Source of the DNA: Glebionis coronaria | Taxonomy: Eukaryota > Streptophyta > Magnoliopsida > Asterales > Asteraceae | Length of the DNA stretch: 64,000 nt | Direction of reading: 5' to 3' | NCBI GenBank assembly: GCA_025667525.1 | Contig: CM046880.1 | Span: 595,361,895-595,425,894 of the forward strand | Shown here: piece after piece, positions 1-11,497 of the stretch | Layout of the letters: each line of letters starts with the position of its first letter | Position numbering within the stretch: position 1 is the first letter of the stretch | The notes under the pieces: generated by a model | Databases searched by the model: none | What the model was told of the DNA's origin: nothing | The model's input: only the letters and a program-made list of their open reading frames with translations | Program-made: the position numbers and the translations under genes

Positions 1-1375
1 TCAGTTAATCTATTTATGGAAACTTTCTATTTTTAGAAACTTATTTATTTTAAGTAGCTAATCTATTTTTGGTAATTTTCTATTTTTGGCATTTTTCTAT
101 TTTTAGAAACTTTCTATTTTAGCAAACCTGCTATTTTTAAAGAGTTACTTATTATTACCCAACAAGTATAATAATACAAGAAACACAAGTAATACTTAAT
201 CAGAATATACAGAATACATGATACACACAGTATAACGTTAAAATCAGTAAAACATGACATGAACATATAAAACAAGCTAAGACATGATATAAAACCAGTT
301 ACGTACTCGGTAATCAGAACACTTATACACATATATTATTTATGTAGCATTAGTGAGATCGAAGTAGGACTCTCTTCCGTTCGTCTTCTTCGTTTACTGG
401 ACACAAGGTACGGATTCTCTGTCCTTTCAGTATGGACATTCTTTCTTTATTATGATTCCCCGTATGCAGCCAACTGTTTTCCCAGTATATGTTTTATATG
501 TTTGATTTGCTTATGTTTCATTAAATGCCTAAGCCATATACATGCATGACCAGTTTCACCTAGTTATGGAGGTACCATAACCTTAACACTGGAGGCACCA
601 ATGTTATGACTTCACCACGGCGGAGTGATAGCTCGTGGCGTCCCTTTCAGCTTTTGGCCATATTATTATATTATCATGTGGGGTGTATGGGTGCATCCTA
701 GATTTCATGTTTTTATAGATTATTCAGGTGAATGTGGTGTGTGCCTTGCATCCTTCACAAGGAGCTGATCCCTCCTACCCAAACTTATATTAATTAGAGG
801 CAACCCCTCTAATTGCATGATGAGGTCACCCCTCCAACTATTCATGCACGGTGATATTTCATGACCTATATTGGCTAATGGTTAACATGTTAAACATTTT
901 TCATAAGATAAACATAAGGCTTTTCAAACTATAAAACCAGTTTTTACTAAGGTATACCAGGTTTTCCAGGACTTAATCAATTCCGCTGCTATATGTTGTA
1001 TATGCTTATGTTATTCATTCTATGCTTGTATATCCGTGCACTGAGCGTTATGCTCAGCCGTTTACCTTTCATGTTCCCAAAACGGCAGGTACTCAGGGAC
1101 GCTCGTAGACTCTAAGCGTACGTGCATATGGATTGGAAGCTTTCTAGCCTTCATTACTTTATGCTTATCATCATACATTTTGCTACTTGTTTCTATGGAC
1201 ATTATTTAGTTCTTTTCCTTTACAGTACTTATGTTTGTGTGTGATAAGCTTATACTTTGGGGGTACCGATGTTTGTTTCTGGTATTTCCTTTATGGTCAT
1301 GTAATGTTTAAGACATTTTTCCTTGTATGCTTTGATGACACACCATAATCACGTGTGACATTCCATTTATCAAAA
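1..1375 (+). repeat. Ty3/gypsy LTR fragment (3' half of an LTR)
   Basis: This stretch matches, in opposite orientation, the LTR at 24029-26900: shared landmarks are the AT-rich 'aaactttctatttttag' repeats at its start, the blocks around 'gatcgaagtaggactct' and 'cagccaactgttttccc', and the end around 'gtgacattccatttatc'. It lacks the last dozen bases of that LTR (ending in GTTACA) and its left part lies outside the window. It carries no coding sequence. It is a solo or truncated LTR of the same family, inserted in the plus orientation. It cannot be the partner LTR of the minus-strand element because it is inverted relative to it. Confidence 0.8.
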
Positions 1376-1660
1376 ACCTCGTATGAACACCTCGTATGAA
1401 CATAACATCAGTGCATCCACTCTTTTATCATGTGCATGGAAAGCAGTCTGTTTAGGAGAAAATTAAAGATTACAACATCGAAATGCCAACTTTTGAAGAA
1501 TATCATATTATGCTCGTGTTTTAATAAAACATTATTTTCCACTCATATGGAATGAGTGGCAACCTGCTAAAATATTTAACTACATCAAATTAAATTGGTA
1601 GATGATTAAACAATATCTTCATTTGTATAGCAGGTTCGTGAAACCGAAAAAGACATTTAC
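1376..1660. other. Non-coding stretch, no gene seen
   Basis: AT-rich DNA between the Ty3 LTR fragment and the P4-ATPase fragment. It opens with a 13-base direct repeat ('acctcgtatgaac' twice). On the minus strand it would be the continuation of an intron after the second ATPase exon, but no further exon is recognisable. Confidence 0.5.
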
Positions 1661-1998
1661 ATGTTCAGGACATTCAATATTTCATACTTGAAATCGTCAA
1701 CTTTCCTCAGTTTCACAAGATGTGATCCACGAACATAGATCATAGAACGTGTACGCCTGAAAGAAATGATGTATGTATGTTAGTAAAATGACATAAATAA
1801 AATCTAACTTTTTCATTTGTCACATACACAATGTCTTTGACCACACATATATATACCTATGGAAGAAGAAACCAAATTTCTTCGCTGCTATAACTAAAGC
1901 AACCTCATCTGGAGATGCGGCTTGATTATCGAATTTTTCTAGGGACTCTTCACCTTCGAGGAGTATGATATGGCATATAGCAAGGAATTTGTAAATTA
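1661..1998 (-). pseudogene. Fragment of a P4-type (aminophospholipid-transporting) ATPase gene, two exons
   Basis: Two adjacent minus-strand exons read through without stops. Exon a (1857-1998) encodes the motif around [11 protein letters not shown] and the conserved [11 protein letters not shown] block of flippases (family form SPDEAALV). Exon b (1661-1756) continues with RRTRSMIYVRGSH and YEILNVLNM. Splice signals are intact: acceptor TTTTATTCAG before exon a, GT at its end, acceptor TTTCAG before exon b, GT after it, and the joined frame is continuous (CAT-AG/G-CGT). The full protein is about 1,200 aa, so only the start of the nucleotide-binding domain is here. No other exon was found on either side. 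It is a captured or stranded gene piece and is probably not functional. Confidence 0.7.
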
Positions 1999-2001
1999 CT
2001 G

Positions 2002-3592
2002 AATAAAAGAACAATAACTTTTACAAGATTGACTACATACAAAATCCTCAAGCTTGTAAATCATGATCATCCTGTGCCAACGAAAGATTACGGCCGATAG
2101 TACATGGTTTTGAGGTACCACCATTTCCTAGGATAATATGAATCTACATCTACATAAGACAAGCGAAATATGACATGAGGCAACATTGTTGACGACTCTA
2201 ATACTATTCTGCTTCATTGACAACGTAATCTTTTCATATCTATATACTATTGCACTAAAAACACTTAAAACCACCCAAGCCATCGGAACACACTAACCAA
2301 ACCAATAATAAAAACCACCAAGCCATCGAAACCTACTAACCAAACCAATAACCCCCAAACGAACTGAAAACACCAGCAGATGGTGGTATGGTTTCTGGTG
2401 GCAGCAGTAAAGAATGATAACAATTAAAACAAAGAGTAAGCTATGGAACAGATGCAACAGTCAAGCTATGGAATAAAAGTGGGACCGTAGTCTTACCTCG
2501 ATGTAACTGAACCTTCAAATACCTAACTTTCTGGCTAGATAAAAGAGACAGCATATAGTGGCTGGAAAAAAAAGGTATGAAAGTTTATAAAAACTCAGAT
2601 CTTAAATACAATTTATATATCTTAACAAACCTCTTGTAGTTACAGAGGCGGCGACAGCGTCTTTCCAGCTAGACGACAACGGCGTAGGTTTGTTGGCGGC
2701 TGGAACAACCACCAAAAATACCAATTACACAAAGCCACAACCATACCCCAACCAGAACTACCAGAAACCACCTAAACCACAGACAGATGGTGGCAGATTC
2801 GGCAGATCAAGAGGTGATAAGATTATGGCGGCTGTGAATTTTAGGGTTAAGAGAAGAAAAAGGTGTTTTGTGTGTTTTCTTTACCAGTGAATTTTAATTA
2901 ATTGAATTGAAACGTAGTAATGAGATGTAAAACAACTTTCTAAGATTAAATTGTTTTTCAACATTTCCTTTTATATATGGTATTTTTACCAATTCAACAT
3001 TGCCATTAATAAGTGTTAACAATTCAGTATTAACAGAGTCACTCGTGTGTATAGGAAGCTTTTTTCAACAAAGTGCATTAATTTTTTCAACATTTCCTAA
3101 ATTACAATGTTTTTCAACATTCAAGGTTTTAGGGTGTTTCCTTTATAAGTAGTAGAGATGAGAACGTAAACATATTGAAATGATAAGATGAAGTGAAATT
3201 TGTCGATAATATAATCGTGTACTGAAAATGATACTATTAGATAAGGAGGGATTAGTAGCTTTTGTTTTAGAGCTCTGGGTACAGTAACATGAAAAACCCC
3301 ATGTTATTTTGTCACCTCTGTGCCACGTCAGCAAAACACCCAAATAACACCAAACCCTCTTATCATAACATCAACCAACACAACTTTTCTAATTTAACAA
3401 GAAAACCCCCCTCAACAATGTAACCCTTTTTTTTAAATAAACACACATTTCATTCATTGATTAAAATTACAAACTACATTACGAAAGAAAAAAAAACATT
3501 ACAAATTTAAATAAAAAACCTACTAAATTTAAAAAAACATACGAATAAAAAAACATTACGAAATTAAAAAAAATTACGAAAATAAAAAAAAA
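2002..3592. other. Intergenic, low-complexity, no convincing gene
   Basis: About 1.6 kb of AT-rich DNA. It contains A/C-rich direct repeats near 2260-2350 ('aaccaaaccaataa' type units) and a GC-richer patch at 2640-2830 with a short plus-strand reading frame (2690-2890) that resembles nothing I know. From about 3300 to 3592 the sequence looks like the 3' flank of the pseudogene that follows on the minus strand (A-rich, 'attacgaaa' repeats). Confidence 0.4.
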
Positions 3593-4110
3593 TTAAGATG
3601 CTCCGGCACCGTCGTCTTCACCGAAATCGCTCCTAGTCTTCGCCCAGATTAGTTGTTTTTGCCTCCTAATCAAATAGGCGTCTTCGTCGTCCACATCCGT
3701 ATGAATCGGGGTACCTAAAAACCGCAACTCCTCCAAACGCGTGAAGATGCGATCTTTCTCGGTTTGTGCATCAAAAGCCCTTTCGGCGGCTTCCCGTTTG
3801 AGACGTATCTCGGTCTCCAACAACAAATCAAAACTAGCCGAGCTACTTCCACCCGTGCTCGCGTCGGACTTGGTTTTTTATGGACGTGGTTTGCCGGGGG
3901 GCCTTGGTCTTGCATCATGAGAGAACAAGCTCTCTTAGCTAGGCCCGGGGGCGGGTCCGGTTAAGTCAACCGCATCTGGGGCGTCCCATTTGCTATGGTT
4001 TCTCAAAATTTCTCACACACCCAATTGAGTAAACGCCCCCCCTTTATGCTCGTCTCGGTAAAAATTGTGTGCCCGTTTCGTCACATCCGCATCATTCTCG
4101 CCACTTTTTG
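3593..4110 (-). pseudogene. Pseudogene related to plant NAM-associated / Myb-like (PIF-Harbinger ORF1 type) proteins
   Basis: A single minus-strand frame runs from about 4110 down to the stop at 3593. It holds SGENDADVTKRAHNFY, FTQLGV*EILRNHSKW, DARPRPPGKP and LLLETEIRLKREAAER, ending in a charged helical tail. This is the C-terminal part of the plant family often annotated as NAM-associated or misnamed 'glutathione S-transferase T3-like', related to PIF/Harbinger ORF1. Three in-frame stops break it: TGA at 4013-4015 (in place of the Trp before EILRNHSKW), TAA at 3935-3937 and TAA at 3878-3880. The N-terminal DNA-binding part is missing: at 4111 an LTR of a Ty3 element abuts it. The last 78 codons are open. 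The family call rests on remembered motifs. Confidence 0.7.
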
Positions 4111-6900
4111 TGATACCCTAGAACCGAGGTCACTTACCTTACCTTAAATTATGCTTATTTTTGAAATTTTTAAGAAATTTTAATTGCTATATATTTTATC
4201 ATTTTGGTTGAAACCGATATTTGAGGTCATAATTTTGACGATTGACGATTTAAGAAGAACGATGACGACTACGATCCCGATGGATGCCCAAATTTCTATG
4301 TTTATTGTCGTTTTATTGATATTATAATTTTTCGAGAATTTTACTTTGGTTCGTGTTAAGTTGAGTCGGGTGAGTTTTTTTTATTGCTTTCCGGGTACAT
4401 TTAAATTGTTCTAAAAGTATTTTGGAGTGTTCGGGATGATCCCCGACTCCCGTAAAATTTTCCAAAATGACTAGTGAGTCATTCCCGTAAACTTTTGAGG
4501 TCATTTTCACTTAAGGCCAAAAGAAAGCTATTATTGCACAACAAGGCCCTCCAAAAAAATTACAAAAAGGAAATGGAACACACACAACACAAAAACATTC
4601 AAAAAAAATTCACAAACTCTCTCTCTTTTCTCTCTAGGCTGCCGGCTATACCACACCACCACCACCACCACATTCAAATTTTCTTGTTTTTGATTAATTC
4701 TAATTAAAGACCACACTTTCAAAACCTTTTGTAAGTAATAATCCAAGGTTTAATCCAACATGCATTAACTTGATTTTCCAAAAATTAAAATATATTTCAA
4801 AAGGTTGTTTTGATGTTAATTAAGGGTATGCATGTCTAATTCAAGTATAGGGGATGTATAATCACTCAACAAACCAACCAAAATCAATTTGGTTGGGGGG
4901 TTTTGATCACCCACACCCCACGGCATTAAGGGGGTGTTTGGTGGATCTTGGTGATTGTTGTTTTGTTCATGGATTATGTGTTTATTACTTGTTTTTAGAT
5001 GTTTTTGAGTGGGTAAAACCCATTTCATGTTTGATTTGGTGTTTGAGTTTTGAGATAGATTTGATAATTAGGGGGTTAAGGACTGATTAGAATGGTTAGA
5101 CATAATTAGGAGTGTTTAAGTTGAGGTTAAGTGTCGATAAATTGGTTTGGAAACGAGTGTTGAATTGATTTTGAGATAGGTAATTTTAGGCAGAATGTTT
5201 GGGATGTTTTCATAAAATTTATTTTGTAAACAGGTCATGGGACTAGGATATAGTTGTAGAGCGTCTTCTTAGCTCCGATTTGGTATAAGTTAGAGCTTAC
5301 GACTCCTAACGAGTCAAAAGTTATGGTGTTTTGAAAATCGTGTACCAGTAGATGAGAACCTACATAATCCGAAATTATGTTTGGTTTTAGGTCAAATCCC
5401 GGGGACCATAGATATAGTTTGGTAAATGGTTAAAGGTTTATTTTTGGTCTCAAACCTGCATATGTGAGTCTATTATTAGACTTAGGTGTCAAATGGGTCA
5501 ATGGAATATTTTAAATGGGTCAAATGAGTCCGACTTGGTCAATGTGCAAAATCAGTCCGAAAAACGTAGGTTTAGTAAAGTGTTGAGTAACGGGTCGTAA
5601 AAGCGAAAACTTTTAATTGGATTAAGAATGTTTTTTCTACAGATCTTACGGTATTTTTGAGAATTTTCCCAATTTTTATAAAAAGGTTTAAGTCTAGTAA
5701 AATAGTCCATACTTTTGGTAAGTATCGGCGAAAAACGTGAAAAGGATAATAACGTTAATAACGTGGATGAATAGTATAAAACGAGTAACAATTATTTGTT
5801 TGGTTTTGGCGTGAGTTTGTAAATATCACAATTGACTAATATGTTTGTAATATACAGTACTTAAAGTTTATAAATGAGATTACTCATTACGCGTTATTGT
5901 TTGTTAGGTGTTGATTTCCCCGGGCATCCTCATCATCGTCAGTGATCGTCACTCGAATCGTCGACTACTCTATATATAAGGTGTGAATTTATAGCCTCGC
6001 TTACTATTGTTTTAAATTGTTTTACCCGCGAGGGAAATGCATGCTAGTTTTCCAAAATGAACATTTATCATGAATGATTGTTGGACCCGGATGTTGCCTT
6101 AGAAATTGTGTTGAGTACCTAGTTGCAAAAGGCCATAAATTCATGAACTATTAACTATTGTTTAATCCTAGCGTGGATTGAAAATAGCCGCTTATACAAT
6201 TGGTAGTACTATGGGGTTGACGACCCTATCCGAGACGAGGGCTAGTACGTTGAGTACCCCCTGCGGACGGATAACTTGTGATAAGAGATAAGGTATAATT
6301 GCAACTGATGCCTTTAGAAGGGGCAATGGTTTCATCTTAATCATACCGGTAATTATTACGCGGGTGATTGAGTTAACGGATTAGTGTCATGAGCTTAAAC
6401 ACAATTGTCATAACCTTGAAAATAGATTGTTTGATCGACAAGTCTATGAATGATCGTGAATGATGTTTATAACACATATGTTCAAAATGAGATTATAAAA
6501 CCTATGAATTCCACTCAACATTATTTGTTGACCAAATTTAGCATGTGTTTCAGGTAACCAATGAAGTGTAGCATGGAGCATGCATTGGATGGGAGTTGTG
6601 TGTGGCTTGGTGTCTACTTGTTTTTCCACCCATACTTAACTTGAATATTTTTAAACTTTATGTCATGTTGTGAAAATTGTATCTTTTGGGGTTGAGATTC
6701 ATGGGGACCGAAACGCTAACTCTGTGTTGTATCATTTGGGTTTGGAAAACCGTAGACATGTATGCTTTTAACGATGCGTAATTTAAGTTAAAACTTTTAC
6801 GTCTCTTTGGAGTCGTTTGATATATCTTGTGTGCGATGATAACTGCCTAGCACCGAAATGTTGTAGTTCTGCTGCGCATACCATCTGGTGGGGTGTTAGA
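4111..6900 (+). repeat. 5' LTR of Ty3 element T1 (about 2.8 kb)
   Basis: It starts TGATACCCTAGAACC directly after the broken pseudogene at 4110 and ends GGTGGGGTGTTAGA just before a tRNA-iMet-like primer site. The expected end is TGTTACA, so the last bases seem mutated. There is no second copy in the window, so the left boundary is inferred from the abrupt change at 4111. The LTR is AT-rich, has C/T microsatellite and 'accacc' runs near 4620-4670, and codes for nothing. Confidence 0.65.
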
Positions 6901-6902
6901 GA

Positions 6903-6918
6903 TTGGTAATCAGAGCCA
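6903..6918 (+). other. Primer-binding site of T1
   Basis: TTGGTAATCAGAGCC lies two bases after the LTR end. It is the standard plant iMet primer site (TGGTATCAGAGC) with one extra A, which would weaken pairing with the tRNA. Confidence 0.7.
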
Positions 6919-7016
6919 TGAGTTATAGAGAACTAGGTCGTTTTGAAAATTCCTAAACTATAACTTTTGGTGTCGTAAGAAATTGTCCAAGCACACAACT
7001 ATCCTGCATGGCTCCG

Positions 7017-7290
7017 GTAAGGTTTATTTTTGTATTCTTGGTATTGATGTATACCTTTGAGTTGAAGTAATATATGTGGATATTTATTAAGTAGATATTG
7101 AACTACTATATGTAAACGTTGGAATTGTACGTGGAGTACTCGATACCGTAATTCTTGTATTACATATGCATGAGCATCATATTATCACATTTTGGGCATG
7201 TGTACCACCTTTGCATTGCATTTTCATGCATGTATTTATAAATATTGAATAGTAATCTTACGTACCCTCCAAAATTCTCTGTTGTTGCAG
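7017..7290 (+). other. Candidate leader intron of T1 before the extra ORF
   Basis: A donor-like CCG/GTAAGG at 7017 and an acceptor-like TTGTTGCAG ending at 7290 bracket 274 bases of AT-rich leader. The ATG of the extra ORF follows two bases after the acceptor. A second strong acceptor (CTGTCTTTGCAG) ends at 8455, 23 bases before the gag ATG. Use of one donor with either acceptor would give separate messages for the extra ORF and for gag. This is inferred from splice-site look only. Confidence 0.35.
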
Positions 7291-7292
7291 GA

Positions 7293-8117
7293 ATGGCCGA
7301 GGTACCGCCTAACGGAAATGGAGACGAATACGTCGTAGGACACGAAGGGGGAAATGTTGGAACAGCTGTTGAAGGACAAGCCGAGGCGAACAATGTGCAA
7401 GCCCAGGACCCCGACCAAAGAAGGACTACCTTCCCCAGGCCTACTCGTATTTCTCATCTGATTGGTATGCCAGGTATCCCTAGAAGTTCTTACGCTGCAG
7501 CGAGCGCTAATTCTCTTCATCAGGACATCGCAAGAGTTATCTACCCTGGACCAAGAGCTTATCGTGACGTTTCGCTTGTTGTGAGAAGATTGGATGGATC
7601 GATGTACGAGCGGTACATAGTGGAAACTAGAGTAATCAGAAGGTTCGACGAGAACGAGAGGGCACACCAGAGGTTGTTGGCAAGAACTGCAAGGATTGAA
7701 TTTGATGGAGTAGCAAACAAGGGTGATATTAACAGTTTGAGATCGATGATAGCAAACCTGAGTGCTAGTCTTAAGCAAGTTAGGGAGGATCAGGCGAGGT
7801 TGACTAGGATGCAAAGTTGGGAGCATCGAGTTAGAGCATCCCTACCACCAGATTGGAGATTTGTAGATGACTTGGAAATGGAGGCTAATGATTTTATGGT
7901 CCAGCGACCTGCCAAAGGTGTATGTATCTTTGTAAGAAATCAGGTAGCAGTGGAGTGTGGATCTACTTCTGGGACTAAGAAGGCGACTGAGTGTGGGCCG
8001 AATGACAAAGGAAAGAGGAAGATGGACGAAGAGGACGAGGAAGACAGTGATGAAGAGCCCGAGGAGGATGAAGATGAACCGCCATCCAAGAGGTCGTGTG
8101 GATCACCACATGACTAG
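7293..8117 (+). CDS. Extra ORF upstream of gag in T1, unknown function (274 aa)
   Basis: Uninterrupted frame starting MAEVPPNGNG. The frame is open further upstream, but this ATG directly follows an acceptor-like site. I do not recognise the family. Visible parts are: a Gly/Asn-rich start; a basic, Pro-containing stretch with RPTRISHLIGMPG near residue 50; a central region rich in Arg and Glu; a likely helix around residues 150-185 (SLRSMIANLSASLKQV); and a C-terminal tail with a KGKRKM basic patch followed by about 25 mostly Asp/Glu residues, then PPSKRS. No zinc finger, protease or membrane segment is seen. It sits between the LTR leader and gag, where Tat/Ogre-type elements also carry an accessory ORF. 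It is open while neighbouring gag-pol has five stops, but at that stop density a 274-codon gap by chance is not rare. Confidence 0.6.
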   Translation: MAEVPPNGNGDEYVVGHEGGNVGTAVEGQAEANNVQAQDPDQRRTTFPRPTRISHLIGMPGIPRSSYAAASANSLHQDIARVIYPGPRAYRDVSLVVRRLDGSMYERYIVETRVIRRFDENERAHQRLLARTARIEFDGVANKGDINSLRSMIANLSASLKQVREDQARLTRMQSWEHRVRASLPPDWRFVDDLEMEANDFMVQRPAKGVCIFVRNQVAVECGSTSGTKKATECGPNDKGKRKMDEEDEEDSDEEPEEDEDEPPSKRSCGSPHD

Positions 8118-8455
8118 TTGCTTGTATTTTATTTTATCTTTGATCATTGTAATCGAACTATTTTAGACTTTTGTATGATGGTATTGTGACGAAAAACTTG
8201 ATGACTTAAGTTTTATGGTGTATGGTTGTAGTGGCATTACTTGTCACAATTTTGGTTGATTTATTAATACAATCCATGTTTACCTTTCAAAATCTATGAT
8301 ATATCTTTAATTTGCTCTTTTGTGATGTGAATTGATGAATATTAGTAACCTTGTAGTGATGTGTCGTTGTACTTATATTATGTCTTGAAAGAGAAATCCA
8401 TCTTAATCTTGATGTGTATACTTACATTGTTTTTCTATTTTCCCTGTCTTTGCAG
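8118..8455 (+). other. Spacer between the extra ORF and gag in T1
   Basis: AT-rich non-coding DNA ending in a pyrimidine-rich splice-acceptor-like sequence, CTGTCTTTGCAG, at 8455. The gag ATG is at 8479. Confidence 0.4.
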
Positions 8456-8478
8456 AGAGGTGTACTTGAGAACTCACC

Positions 8479-11400
8479 ATGCCTCCAAAGCTAACAGCTA
8501 ACCGTGTGAACACAATGATTCAAGAAGCAATTCCAAATGCACTCGAAGCGAATCGTGCAAACCAAAACCCAGATCAAGGTGGAAATGCAGGAAGACAGCA
8601 AGCCCCGAGGGAGTGTACTTATGCTGGTTTTATGAAATGCGGTCCCACGCTGTTTCGTGGAACTGTCGGAGCCCTAGAACTCCGAAGGTGGTTAGAGAAG
8701 ATCGAAAGTACTTTTGAGATTAGCGGGTGTTCAGAGGCAAATAAAGTCAAGTTTGCAGCTGCCACTTTTCTTGATGACGCATTGAGTTGGTGGAACAATC
8801 AAGTAGCCACTGTTGGATTAGCGGTAGCAAATGCGAGGACTTGGACTACTACTAAGGCTCTCTTGACCAAATAGTTCTGTCCCGAAGAGGAGCTGGGTCA
8901 ACTGGAAGATGAGTTAAGGCATTTTACTTTGAAGAACAATGATATTACAGCGTATACAAGGAGGTTTAATGAATTGAGCCTTTTGTGTCCCGATGCCTTT
9001 GCTGATGATAACAAGAAGATGAAGCAGTACATCAAGGGTTTGTCAAGTAATATCAAGGGTGAGACAACTTCATCTAAGCATGGGTCATTCGATGAAGCAG
9101 TCCAAATGGCTCACGCGCTAATGGATGTCAAACTGCAAGATAAGAAGGACTTCATTGATGAAGGAAACAAGAGAAAGTGGGAGGCAGCTCAGAGTAATCA
9201 ATCCCAAGGTCAAAGTCGAGGAGGAAACCGTAACAACCAAGGTCAGAACCGCAATCAGCAGTTCAACCAGAGAAGAAATGATGGGATGAGGGCTGTCACT
9301 AACCCTAGAGGAGCTAAGGTGAATCCCCACTATGGTCGATGTAATTTGTAACATGTAGGAAGTTGCCCACCTGCGTGTGGCAAGTGCGGAAAAGCGGGTC
9401 ATAGAATGTCAGATTGCCGAGCTAAAGGGGTAGCTACTGGGGCAAATTCCACGAAGTTGATGGTTTGCTTCGGATGTGGAGAAAGAGGGCATAAGCAGGG
9501 GAATTGCCCGAAGGCTGGAAACATGCAAGGAGGAAATAATGCTGCTGCTGTGTATCGAGTAGGGACTGCTGATAAACCACAAGGCCCTAACGTGGTTACC
9601 GGTACGTTTCTGCTAGACGCTTGTTATGCTAGTATATTGTTTGATTCTGGTTCCGACAAGAGCTTCGTATATGTTAAATTTAGTCGTCATATCGATAGAG
9701 AACCGGTATTGTTAACGACTAGTTATAACATGGAATTAGCCGATGGGAAGATCGTTAGTACAAATTCTATACTAAAAGGGTGTACCTTGAAGTTAGGAAA
9801 TTACGATTTGGATATCGACTTAATGCCCATAGAGCTAGGATCGTTCGATGTGATCGTTGGAATGGATTGGCTGATGGCGCATAGTGCCGTGATCGTCTGT
9901 GGAGAAAGATTAGTTCAGATCCCGTTGAGGAATAGAGTCTTGACTGTGAAGGGAGATGAATGAACTTCTCGTTTGAAAGTGATATCTTGCTTGAAAATGA
10001 TGAGATATGTAGAAGATGGATGTGATGTGTTTTTGGCACAAGTTTCTAGTGATGGTGACTTAGAGGCGAAGTTAGAAGAGGTACCTGTAATTTGCGAATA
10101 TCCGGAAGTTTTTCCAGACGAGTTGTCGGGTTTACCACCCACCCGTGAAGTCGAATTTCGAATCGATTTGATGCCGGGAGCTGCACCAGTTGCTCGTGCA
10201 CCCTATCGATTAGCACCATCAGAGATAAAGGAATTATCGGATCAACTGAAGGAGTTGATGGATAAGGGATTTATTCGACCGATCTCATCACCATGGGGAG
10301 TGCCAGTGTTGTTTGTGAAGAAGAAAGATGGGTCATTTCGGATGTGTATCGACTATAGAGAGCTCAACAAGCTGACGGTTAAGAATCGGTATCCATTGCC
10401 GAGGATTGACGATTTGTTTCATCAATTGCAAGGTTCCTGTGTATACTCAAAGATCGACTTGAGATCAGGGTATCATCAACTGCGTGTGAGAGAGGAGGAT
10501 ATCCCTATAACTGCCTTTCGTATGCGGTATGGACACTTCGAATTTTGAGTGATGCCTTTTGGGCTAACAAACACGCCTGCAGTATTCATGGACCTTATGA
10601 ATCGAGTATGCAAGCCGTATCTAGATAAGTTTGTCATAGTATTCATCGATGATATTCTTATTTACTCTAAGAGTAAGGAAGAGCACGAGAAGCACCTAAG
10701 AAAGATATTGGATCTGTTGAAGAAAGAGAAGTTGTATGCGAAGTTCTCGAAGTGTGAGTTTTGGTTAGAGTCTGTGCAATTCCTTGGGCACGTAATTGAT
10801 AGCAAAGGAGTTCGCGTGGATCCTGCCAAAGTCGAAGCAATCAGGGAATGGTCGGCACCGACAACGCCGACTGAAGTTCGACAATTCCTTGGTTTGGCTG
10901 AGTATTATCGGAGATTCATTGAAGGATTTTCGTTGATTGCAAAGCCATTGACAAAGCTTACAGAGAAGAATATGGTGTATGAATGGGGAGATGAGGAAGA
11001 ATTCGCTTTCAAAGCACTCAAGGACAAGTTATGTTCTGCACCGATATTGTCATTACCAGAAGGAACCGAAGACTTTGTAGTGTATTGTGACGCATCTCGT
11101 AAGGGTTATGGAGCTGTGTTGATGCAGCGTGAGAAGGTGATTGCTTACGCGTCGAGACAATTGAGGAAGAATGAAGAAAACTACACGACGCATGATTTGG
11201 AATTAGGAGCTGTGGTTTTTGCGCTAAAATTGTGGAGACATTACCTGTATGAGACGAAGTGTGTTTTATTCACTAACCACAAGAGTTTGCAGCACATTTT
11301 AGACCAAAAGGAGTTGAACATGAGATAGAGGCGATGGGTAGAATTACTGAGTGACTATGACTGTGAGATTCGCTACCATCCTGGCAAAGCGAATGTCGTA

Positions 11401-11490
11401 GCAGATGCACTTAGTAGAAAGGACAGAGAGAAACCTTTGAGAGTCAGAGCTTTAGTAATGACTGAGGGTGTTGATTTAACCGAAACAATA
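8479..11490 (+). pseudogene. gag-pol of Ty3 element T1 with five in-frame stops, lacking integrase
   Basis: One frame (start MPPKLTANRV) runs 3 kb without any frameshift. Gag holds the retrotransposon gag domain (FRGTVGALELRRWLEKIE, LSWWNNQV) and two zinc knuckles: CGKCGKAGHRMSDC near 9376-9417 and CFGCGERGHKQGNC near 9469-9510. Protease has LFDSGSDKSF near 9640-9670. RT has [12 protein letters not shown] and the catalytic FIDD at 10642-10653. RNase H has [15 protein letters not shown] near 11077-11120. Stops are TAG 8872-8874, TAA 9349-9351, TGA 9961-9963, TGA 10546-10548 (before VMPFGL) and TAG 11326-11328. Four of the five can be explained by a single C-to-T change (CAG, CAA, CGA, CAG). 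The frame is lost after IRKA near 11490, so the element cannot integrate on its own. Confidence 0.9.
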
Positions 11491-11497
11491 CGGAAGG

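Larger units (their letters stand above)
4111..11497 (+). mobile_element. Ty3/gypsy chromovirus-like retrotransposon T1, truncated in pol
   Basis: Order on the plus strand: 5' LTR (4111-6900), primer-binding site, extra ORF (7293-8117), gag-protease-RT-RNase H (8479 to about 11490). The integrase, polypurine tract and 3' LTR are gone: at about 11497 the sequence switches to a minus-strand Tat-lineage remnant, with a few bases (GGCG) plausible for either side of the junction. The RT and zinc-knuckle style fit the Tekay-type chromoviruses of plants, but the chromodomain that would settle this is in the missing part. Five in-frame stops make gag-pol inactive. Confidence 0.85.

Noticed and set aside
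2690..2890. 66-codon plus-strand frame as a small gene
   Set aside because: Low-complexity Thr/Pro/Lys text, no known motif and no clear context.
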